Source: Candidatus Tanganyikabacteria bacterium (GTDB lineage: Bacteria; Cyanobacteriota; Sericytochromatia; S15B-MN24; VGJW01). Taken from it: 40,682 nt of DNA. This document shows, one piece after another, positions 8,789 through 15,217 of this stretch. Location of the stretch: NCBI GenBank assembly GCA_016867235.1, contig VGJY01000014.1:1-40682 (forward strand), read 5' to 3'. Positions within the stretch are counted from its first letter, which is position 1. Each line of letters starts with the position of its first letter. The notes under the pieces are model-generated. The model did not search any database. It had not been told where the DNA came from and saw only the letters and a program-made list of their open reading frames with translations. Position numbers and translations under genes: made by a program.

Positions 8789-8981
8789 GCTGGCTCTGCT
8801 CCACACGCTGCGCCACGGCCTCCTCGAAGGCCTCCGGCTTGAGGGTGCGCTCGCCCTGGCCCCCGAGGGCCTGCTCGAGTTCGTGCGTGAGCACCGTGCA
8901 ACTCATCCCCGCGACTCCGAGCACCTCGATGCTCACCTCGCCGGTCGGCCCGATGACCACCGCGATCTCCTGCAACTGCAT
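8781..8981 (-). CDS. DUF2997 family small protein, 66 aa
   Basis: The protein reads MQLQEIAVVIGPTGEVSIEV, then GVAGMSCTVLTHELEQALG and a charged tail. This follows the DUF2997 pattern of two beta strands around a GxGxV turn, a conserved small-residue/Cys segment, then a helix. The Cys in GMSC is the usual conserved position. ATG at 8981 is chosen because AGGAGG lies 9 bases upstream; a GTG two codons earlier is too close to it. The AGGAGG overlaps the 3' end of the AAA+ gene, so the genes are tightly packed. DUF2997 genes often sit beside DUF1257. The biochemical role is unknown; a small partner or carrier protein is possible. Confidence 0.8.
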   Translation of the reverse strand: MQLQEIAVVIGPTGEVSIEVLGVAGMSCTVLTHELEQALGGQGERTLKPEAFEEAVAQRVEQSQRG

Positions 8982-8987
8982 TTGCAC

Positions 8988-10544
8988 TTACCTCCTGTCG
9001 GTCCGCCCGCCGGGCAGCACCTCGATGCGCACGCAGCGTTGCTCCGCCTCGCGCGCCTCCTCGAAAGATGCGGATCGCGCCCGCCCCTCGCGGAGCCACG
9101 AGCGCAGTTCGTCGACGCTCTCGCGCTGCGAGACCGACAGCGGCACCTGGCGCTCGAAGGCCGCGCCGATGTCCTGTGTGGTGAACTCGCGGTCCTCGCT
9201 GAATGCGACGTACATCGCCTCGACTATCGCCTGCTCTATTTCGGCGCCCACGAAGCCCTCGGCGCGGGCCGCCAAGCGGGCGACGTCGAACGCGCCGACC
9301 GCTCGGCCGCGCTTGCGCAGGTGTACGGCGAGGATTTCCATGCGTTCCTCGAGCGTGGGCAGATCCAGGAAGAAGATCTCGTCGAAGCGGCCCTTGCGCA
9401 GCAGCTCGGGCGGGAGCCGGCCGATGTCGTTGGCCGTGGCAACCACGAAGCAAGGCTTCGCCTTCTCCTGCATCCAGGTCAGGATGGTGGCGAACACGCG
9501 GTTGCCCGTGCCTCCGTCGAGGCCGCCGGTCGCGAAGGCCTTCTCCATCTCGTCGATCCACAGCACGCACGGGGCCAGGGCCTCGGCCACGCGCAAGGCG
9601 CGCCGGGCCCGCTCTTCGGACTCGCCAAGCAGGCTGCCGAACAGGGCGCCGGTGTCGAGCCGCAGGAGGGGCAACCGCCATAGGCCGCCGATCATCCTGG
9701 CCGTCAAGCTCTTGCCGGTGCCGGGGATGCCGATGAGCGCGACGCCCCTGGGCACCGGCAGCCGGTACTCCCGCGCCTCGCGGCCGAAAGCCCGCTCGCG
9801 CGCCGCCAGCCACAGCTTGAGCACGCCGTTGCCGCCCACGTCGTCGGCCGACCCGGCCACCGGAAAGAACTCGAGCGCCTCGCTCTCGCGCACGATCTGC
9901 TGCTTGTCGGCCGTCACCAGGTCGATGGCGCGGTCGTCGAGGGTGCCCTCGGCCGCGACGACCTGGCAGAAGGCGCGCCGCGCCTGCGCGACGGTCATGC
10001 CGAGCGCGGCCTGCACGAGCTTCTCCCGGCCCAGGGGCGTGAGCGCCGACCGGACGCCGGGGCTACCGAGTAACGCTCCTAGCACTTCCTCGACGTCCGT
10101 GGCGTCGGGAAGCGGCATGTCGAGGACTACCGCGACGTCGCGCAACTCCTCCGGGATGCGCCCGGACGGCGCGAGCACTATCAGCGACCGCGACGTGTAC
10201 TTCAGCCGCTGCGCGACCGCCCGCAGCTTGCGACGGGCAGGCGGCGCCGTCCAGCAATCGTGGAAGTCGGGCAGCACGACGAGGGCGTTGCCGTCGAGGC
10301 GTTCGACGTGGTCGAGGGCGGTGAGGGGATCGCGCGCCGCCGGCAGGGAGTCGCGCATGGGAGTCACGGCCCGGAAGCCCTCGGCGACGTCCCAGGACAG
10401 GCACGGGCGCTGCGTGCGCGAGCATAGCTCGGCGATGATCTCCATGGCCCGCTCTTCCTCGACCGTCGCGACGACGATGAGCGTGAAGCGGGCGCGCACC
10501 AGGGTCGCGAGCCGCTGCGCGAAGGTCGAGTTTGGTACTTCCAC
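8988..10544 (-). CDS. Ycf46-like AAA+ ATPase, 518 aa
   Basis: The whole length aligns by eye with Ycf46. An N-terminal domain (residues 1-160) begins RARFTLIVVATVEEERAMEI and contains LVVLPDFHDCW. A linker carries LEFFPVAGSADDVGG. The AAA+ module has Walker A GIPGTGKS (272-279), Walker B VLWIDEME (327-334), sensor 1 ATAND (369-373) and the arginine-finger region LRKGRFDE (382-389). The C-terminal AAA lid carries GFVGAEIEQAIVEAMY. Ycf46 proteins are soluble ATPases known from cyanobacteria and plastids, with no settled biochemical substrate. The start is GTG with no clear ribosome-binding site. It lies 27 bp after the Hsp70 gene and directly before DUF2997. All catalytic residues are present, so it should be an active, probably hexameric, remodelling ATPase. 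Confidence 0.9.
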   Translation of the reverse strand: MEVPNSTFAQRLATLVRARFTLIVVATVEEERAMEIIAELCSRTQRPCLSWDVAEGFRAVTPMRDSLPAARDPLTALDHVERLDGNALVVLPDFHDCWTAPPARRKLRAVAQRLKYTSRSLIVLAPSGRIPEELRDVAVVLDMPLPDATDVEEVLGALLGSPGVRSALTPLGREKLVQAALGMTVAQARRAFCQVVAAEGTLDDRAIDLVTADKQQIVRESEALEFFPVAGSADDVGGNGVLKLWLAARERAFGREAREYRLPVPRGVALIGIPGTGKSLTARMIGGLWRLPLLRLDTGALFGSLLGESEERARRALRVAEALAPCVLWIDEMEKAFATGGLDGGTGNRVFATILTWMQEKAKPCFVVATANDIGRLPPELLRKGRFDEIFFLDLPTLEERMEILAVHLRKRGRAVGAFDVARLAARAEGFVGAEIEQAIVEAMYVAFSEDREFTTQDIGAAFERQVPLSVSQRESVDELRSWLREGRARSASFEEAREAEQRCVRIEVLPGGRTDRR

Positions 10545-10571
10545 GGAAAGGTAACGGCGGGCGGCGCGCGA

Positions 10572-12167
10572 CTATTGCAGCCTCACCACCGGGAAGTCGC
10601 GATGGGTCAGCCGATCGCGGCGGAGGTCGCGGACGGTGACCAGCAACCGCTTCTGCGCGTCCACCGCGAATGCCACCTCGAAGCGCGTCTCGCCCTCGCG
10701 AGCGGGGGGTTCGGCCTCCAGGAACGTCGGGGAGTGCTCGTTGATCCAGAAGGCCGAGCGATTCTCCTCCTGGTCGGGCGTGACGGGCGCCAGGCGGACA
10801 GCGCCCCCGGGGTCGAAGACGATTTCGAGGCCCCCGGTGGGGCCGCGGCCCGCGCGCTCTCCCATCTCGAACAGCGCCAGGCCGAGGCGGGACTGGCCCT
10901 CGTACGTGGCCTTGATCCGGAGGGTGCGAAGCGCGTCGTGGCTGGGATAGGGCGTCCCGCGCCGGACCACCGGCTCGAAACGGTAGCCGCCGGTCTCGAG
11001 GTCCACGTAGCGGATCGCATAGTCGTGCTGGATGTGGTCGTAGAAGTCCACGCCCGATACGAAGGCGGCAGCGCCGCGCGCCACCGCGTCCAGCGGCCGA
11101 TCGAGCATGACCCGGTCGCGTCCGAAGATTCGCCGCAAGGTCGCCTGCACGGCGGGGATCTGACTGCTGCCGCCGACCAGCAGCACGGCCTTGATGCGCT
11201 CCTCCGCGTAGCCGCGCTCCCGGGCGTCGTTGAGCGCGCGGCGCAGCGTCCGATCGAGGTCGGCGAACATGTCGTGCCGGTCCAGTAGCTCTTCGAACTC
11301 ATGGCGCGTGAACTCGGCGGAGAGGGCCCGCCCCGTGCGCGGGTCCACCACCGTGACGTCAGCACGCTCGTGCTGGCTGAGCCGCTCCTTGGCCCGCTCG
11401 CATTCCACAAGGAGCGCGCGGCCCAGCAAGCGCACTTCCGGATCGTCGGGCCGCCGGCCGACCCGCCGGAGGACCTCCTCGAACAGCCACTGGTCGACCG
11501 TGGCGCCCCCCAGGTCGCGGCCGGCCTTGCCCAGCATCCGGCAGCGCCGGCCGGTGGCCACCGCCGGATCCTCGGCCTCGACGAGCACCACCGCGACGTC
11601 GAGGGTGCCCCCGCCAAAATCGAAGACCAGATACACGTCGCCCGGCTGGATGTGCGCACCGTAGCCCAGGGCGGCCGCCGAGGGCTCGTCCACCACGCGG
11701 AACCGCGAGATGCCGGCCTCCTCGGCCACCCGCGCGAGCCAGTCCTCGTAGTACTCGAAGGCCTCGACCGGGACGGTGAACGCGACCTCCTCGTCGCCCA
11801 CGCCAAGCACCGCGGCGGCCTGGCCCAGGACTTGCGCCAGGAAGTCTCGGCCGGCGTCATGGTGCGTTATTCGCCGGCCATCGACCATCACCGGTACCTG
11901 GGTCCGCGACGAGATGTAGCGCTTCATCCACCGGAACGTCCGGTCGGACGAGTAAAGGTTGTTGCGGTGCACCTGGTGGCCGACCCAGTGCTGGCTGTCG
12001 GCCGAGTAGTGGATGAGGGAGGGTACGAGCGCCAGGATCTCGGCACCCTGGCCCTGGCCGCGCGTCAGGTCGGGCAGGATCAGCGTGTCGGCCTCCTTGC
12101 GCGCCGCGTCCCAGACCGCGAGCACGGTGTTGGACGTGCCGAAGTCGACGGCCAGCCGACCCGCCAT
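10572..12167 (-). CDS. Divergent Hsp70-family chaperone, 531 aa
   Basis: The nucleotide-binding domain is complete: phosphate-1 loop DFGTSN (8-13), connect-1 VVDEPSAAALG (158-168), phosphate-2 DFGGGTLD (183-190), connect-2 helix CERAKERLS (256-264) and adenosine motif VGGSSQIP (331-338). Residues 370-531 are beta-rich and correspond to a substrate-binding beta domain (for example RRGTPYPSHDALRTLRI). The protein then stops, so the helical lid of DnaK (about 640 aa) is absent. ATG at 12167 lies one base after the GrpE-like stop, which implies coupling. ATPase activity is expected; substrate release without a lid would differ from DnaK. This is a specialised paralogue rather than the housekeeping dnaK, given the neighbours and lack of a J-domain gene. 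Confidence 0.9.
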   Translation of the reverse strand: MAGRLAVDFGTSNTVLAVWDAARKEADTLILPDLTRGQGQGAEILALVPSLIHYSADSQHWVGHQVHRNNLYSSDRTFRWMKRYISSRTQVPVMVDGRRITHHDAGRDFLAQVLGQAAAVLGVGDEEVAFTVPVEAFEYYEDWLARVAEEAGISRFRVVDEPSAAALGYGAHIQPGDVYLVFDFGGGTLDVAVVLVEAEDPAVATGRRCRMLGKAGRDLGGATVDQWLFEEVLRRVGRRPDDPEVRLLGRALLVECERAKERLSQHERADVTVVDPRTGRALSAEFTRHEFEELLDRHDMFADLDRTLRRALNDARERGYAEERIKAVLLVGGSSQIPAVQATLRRIFGRDRVMLDRPLDAVARGAAAFVSGVDFYDHIQHDYAIRYVDLETGGYRFEPVVRRGTPYPSHDALRTLRIKATYEGQSRLGLALFEMGERAGRGPTGGLEIVFDPGGAVRLAPVTPDQEENRSAFWINEHSPTFLEAEPPAREGETRFEVAFAVDAQKRLLVTVRDLRRDRLTHRDFPVVRLQ

Positions 12168-12168
12168 G

Positions 12169-12702
12169 CTAGCGCTCCCCCGCGGCCGAGACGATCCCCG
12201 CCTCGACCCCGGCCTTGCGCAGCACATGCTCGCCCATTCGCAGGCCGGGAATCCGGATCACCACTTTCTGCCCGGGTGCCGGCACAGCGCCCTCGCCGAC
12301 CGGCTCGTGCCGGCCGGGATCGAACCGAGCGGCCTCGCCGGAACCGCCGACGAGCTCGATGCCGTGGTCGCCCAGCACCCGCACCAGGCGCCGCACGACC
12401 GCCATCACGTCGCCGGGCTCGAGCGCGCCAACTCCCGCCTGCAGCAGGTGCGCCTGCGTGGCGAGCAAGGCGACGGGCCCGGCCAGATCCGCCAGCAACG
12501 GCTCCACCGCGGCCTGCACGGCGACGACCCGGCGCCCGCACTCACCTGCACGCTGGCGCTCGAGATCGCCCTGCAGCTGCGTCAACGCGGCACGAACCTC
12601 TGCCAGCTCCAGCCGCAGCGCCTGGGCCTCGCCCTCGGCGGCGAGGCGGGCAGGGCGATCACGCCGCCAGTGAAGCAGCTCCCGCCAGAACGGCCAGTCC
12701 AT
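12169..12702 (-). CDS. GrpE-like nucleotide exchange factor, 177 aa
   Basis: The C-terminal domain carries the GrpE signature RFDPGRHEPVGEG (126-138) followed by VVIRIPGLRMGEHVLRKAGV, the beta wing that contacts the Hsp70 nucleotide-binding domain. Residues 20-60 form a charged helix suited to a short coiled coil (ALRLELAEVRAALTQLQGDL). The middle is helical. GrpE speeds ADP release from Hsp70. Direct linkage to the Hsp70 gene (one base apart) supports a dedicated pair. ATG at 12702 follows GAGAGG at 9 bases. It is the first gene of the minus-strand operon and diverges from the GTPase operon. Sequence outside the signature is far from housekeeping GrpE. Confidence 0.88.
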   Translation of the reverse strand: MDWPFWRELLHWRRDRPARLAAEGEAQALRLELAEVRAALTQLQGDLERQRAGECGRRVVAVQAAVEPLLADLAGPVALLATQAHLLQAGVGALEPGDVMAVVRRLVRVLGDHGIELVGGSGEAARFDPGRHEPVGEGAVPAPGQKVVIRIPGLRMGEHVLRKAGVEAGIVSAAGER

Positions 12703-12738
12703 GTGTCACAACCTCTCGCTCAAGCAACGAGCGAGTGC

Positions 12739-12783
12739 GACGAAACATTTCGACGGCCTGGCAACCGGCCAGTCGGAATTCCG
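12739..12783. promoter_or_regulatory. Divergent promoter region with palindromes between chaperone and GTPase operons
   Basis: The 144 bp between the GrpE-like ATG (12702) and the first GTPase ATG (12847) must hold promoters for both operons. Two palindromes are visible: CGAAACATTTCG at 12741-12752 (arms CGAAA/TTTCG, extended weakly to 12739-12754) and CGGAATTCCG at 12774-12783. Between them lies CTGGC/GCCAG. Their spacing of about three helical turns is compatible with a repressor or activator binding both. No clear sigma-70 boxes are recognised and the binding protein is unknown. This is pattern observation only. Confidence 0.35.
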
Positions 12784-12846
12784 GAATAACGACGAGCCCC
12801 CCGCCGTTTGCTGGCCAGGTTCCGGCACTCGAACAGGAGGACTCGA

Positions 12847-14517
12847 ATGACCCGCCTTTCCGCCGTCGATCGCGCTCGCCAGGAGGCTCGCGAGGTCGTG
12901 GCCGAAGCCAACAGCCTGCTCGCCGCCAGCGGCCTCCCGCAAGTCGAGTGCGCACGCGCCCCCGAACGCCTGTCCATCGCCCTCATGGGCCGCTACAACG
13001 CGGGCAAGAGCACGATCGCCAACGCCCTGCTGGGCGAGCGCCTGGCGGCCACGGGCGATCGCCCCGAGACCAAGCTCCGTCGGACCTACGACTGGCGAGG
13101 GTTCCGCCTGGTCGACCTGCCCGGCACCGACGCCCGGATTGCCGATCAGCGCGAGGTGGAAGATGCGCTCACGGGCGCCCACGCGGTGCTCTACGTCGTC
13201 AGCTCCCGCACCGGCTTCGACGGCCGCGGGCTCTGGGACGATCTCCTCGTCCTCGAGGAACGCCACGTGCCGTGTCTCCTGGTCGTCAACGACAAGCAGG
13301 CCCACCAGACCACCGAGGGCGAGCAGGCCTTCCGCGAGGCCGTCCTGGCCAACTTCGACAAGCTGGCGCACCAGCATCTCGGGCGGAGCCATACCGTGTT
13401 CTGGGTGCGGGCCAAAGAAGCCGAGCTGGCGCGCACCGGCGGCCGGCCGGAACTGGAGGCGCACAGTCGCATCGAGCCCCTCGAGGAGGCGCTGATCGCG
13501 GCGCTGACGCGCAACGACCCCCTGCTCCGGGACGGCGCCGCGCTGCAGCCGCTTGCCGACGCCCTGGCCCGCGTCGAGGCCGGCCTGCGGGGCGATCTCG
13601 CCGCCGGCGAGACGCAAGAGCTGGCCAGAATGCTCGAGGACGTCGGCGGCGCCACGCAGACGCTGATCGACCTCTCGCAGGTCGTCGCGCAGGAATGCTT
13701 CGGCGGCCTGGCCGATCACCTCGCCGCCCGGATGGACCTGGCCGCCCGCTGCGAGGCGGCCGACCGCGACGGCGTGGTGAACGACCTCGAGGCGCTGATC
13801 GATGCGCAGCTCGAGACCGCCGGAGCCGCGTTTGGCAAGCAGGCGGCCGCCCGCATCGGCGCCCTGGCCGGAGCCCTCGGAGGCCACTCTGTCGAGCCGG
13901 GCGAGCCCAGGCTGGCCGGCTCGGTGCGCCTTGGGGACATCCCGGGCTGGAACGGAGAAGGCGCCGACTGGCGCAAGGTTCGTGACAACATCGCCGAGAG
14001 CGCGAAGCGGGCGATCGGGTTCATGGAAGCCGCCGCGCTCGCCGGCCAGCGGATCTATGCCGAACTGCCCGGAGCGGGCGGCATCAAGGCCATCTCGGCT
14101 GGCGGCAAGGCGGCCCGGGAAGTCGCCCGGGCCGGATCCTCCACGGCGACCGTCATGGCCCGCACCGCGCAGGTCGTCGGCGTCGTGATGGTGGCCGTGG
14201 AGGCTGGCATCGAGATCGCCGAGGGCTTCGCGGCGGCCGAACGGGAAAAAGCCGCCATGGTTTCCGTGGCGAAGGCGTCGCGAGCGCAAGCCGACATCGC
14301 GGCGAACTCGGCGCGGCACGTCTTCCTGGCTGCCGCGGCCGAACTCGTGTTCAGTAACCTCGGACCGCTTGCCGGCGAGATCCGGAAGGGCCTCGGCGTC
14401 GCCCGGCGGGCCGAGCGGTCGACGGCGGGCAAGCTCGGGGAGGTGTCGGCGCTGCGCGGGCGCATCGGCCAGGTCCGGGCGGCGCTGCGGACGCACTGCC
14501 GGTGGTCTCATGAGTAG
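12847..14517 (+). CDS. Dynamin/Era-like large GTPase, 556 aa (GTPase 1)
   Basis: ATG at 12847 follows AGGAGG with ideal spacing; an upstream in-frame start at 12808 has none. The G domain shows G1 GRYNAGKST (48-56), a Thr-containing G2 region around 75-80 and G3 DLPGT (90-94). At the G4 position the sequence is VVNDKQ (146-151) instead of canonical NKxD, so base recognition may be altered. The C-terminal 400 residues are helical with hydrophobic Ala/Val stretches (VVGVVMVAVEAGIEIAEGF), suggesting a stalk and membrane contact as in bacterial dynamin-like proteins. It is the first of three overlapping GTPase genes, whose ends overlap by 8 and 4 bases. A role in membrane remodelling is inferred from the family. 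Confidence 0.82.
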   Translation: MTRLSAVDRARQEAREVVAEANSLLAASGLPQVECARAPERLSIALMGRYNAGKSTIANALLGERLAATGDRPETKLRRTYDWRGFRLVDLPGTDARIADQREVEDALTGAHAVLYVVSSRTGFDGRGLWDDLLVLEERHVPCLLVVNDKQAHQTTEGEQAFREAVLANFDKLAHQHLGRSHTVFWVRAKEAELARTGGRPELEAHSRIEPLEEALIAALTRNDPLLRDGAALQPLADALARVEAGLRGDLAAGETQELARMLEDVGGATQTLIDLSQVVAQECFGGLADHLAARMDLAARCEAADRDGVVNDLEALIDAQLETAGAAFGKQAAARIGALAGALGGHSVEPGEPRLAGSVRLGDIPGWNGEGADWRKVRDNIAESAKRAIGFMEAAALAGQRIYAELPGAGGIKAISAGGKAAREVARAGSSTATVMARTAQVVGVVMVAVEAGIEIAEGFAAAEREKAAMVSVAKASRAQADIAANSARHVFLAAAAELVFSNLGPLAGEIRKGLGVARRAERSTAGKLGEVSALRGRIGQVRAALRTHCRWSHE

Positions 14518-15217
14518 CCCGTCGGAGGGGGCTCGCGTGCGTGATCGCCGCCTTGGCTATCGCGTGGTGGCCACGGGGATCGTCAACTCGGGGAAGTCGG
14601 CGCTCCTCTCGGCCCTGGCCGGGCAAACCGGCCTGTTCCCTTCGGCCGACGTACCCGGTTGCACTGCGAAAGTGACGACGGAGCCGGTCGGACCTTGGCT
14701 GCTGGTGGACACGCCCGGGCTGGACGGGCCCGGCAACCCGCTTCCAGAGGTGCTTGGCGAGGTCCGGAAGGCCGACACCGTGCTATGGTGCCATTCCCTG
14801 CGCCAGGGGGAGCTAAGGCCCGGGGAACTGGCAGCCCTGGCTCAGATGCGCCTCGCCACGGCATGGCGCACCTGCTTCGTCCTGACTCACGCCGACGACC
14901 CGCCCGATCCCGACCGCCAGGCGATCGTCTCCGGGCGCATGGCCGCGCAGCTCGCGGAGGCGTTCGGTCTGGCCATGAGCCCCGCTGGGCTCATGGGCCG
15001 CGATCCGGGGATCGGGCCCCGGCGATGCCTGCGCCCGTTCGACATCGTCGGCGTCAAGGCCTACTGGCTCGCGCACTCCCGGAGCGGCGAAGCGCGCGCC
15101 GCCTTGCTCGCGTGCTCGGGCATTCCGCGCTTGCGGCGCTTTCTGGACCATCTCGCGGCCGGCCATGGCCCCCGCAGCGACGCACGGCCACCCGCAACCT
15201 CGGAGGTACTTGCATGA
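14510..15217 (+). CDS. Small Era/TrmE-like GTPase, 235 aa (GTPase 2)
   Basis: The G domain nearly fills the protein: G1 GIVNSGKS (23-30), G2 Thr in GCTAKVT (50-56), G3 DTPG (67-70) and a G4-like THAD (126-129) in which His replaces the usual Lys. The C-terminal 80 residues are mixed and end in a Pro/Ala tail. ATG at 14510 overlaps the end of GTPase 1 by 8 bases; its own stop overlaps GTPase 3 by ATGA. No ribosome-binding site is needed if translation is coupled. The frame is open upstream to 14369, but that part lies inside GTPase 1. Small Era-like GTPases next to dynamin-like ones may act as regulators or recruit partners (inference). Confidence 0.8.
   Translation: MSSPSEGARVRDRRLGYRVVATGIVNSGKSALLSALAGQTGLFPSADVPGCTAKVTTEPVGPWLLVDTPGLDGPGNPLPEVLGEVRKADTVLWCHSLRQGELRPGELAALAQMRLATAWRTCFVLTHADDPPDPDRQAIVSGRMAAQLAEAFGLAMSPAGLMGRDPGIGPRRCLRPFDIVGVKAYWLAHSRSGEARAALLACSGIPRLRRFLDHLAAGHGPRSDARPPATSEVLA

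Noticed and set aside
8162-8806. Glycyl-radical enzyme or ferredoxin partner near the radical SAM gene
   Set aside because: I looked for an RVxGY-like C-terminus and for small CxxCxxC ferredoxin frames on both strands nearby and found none.
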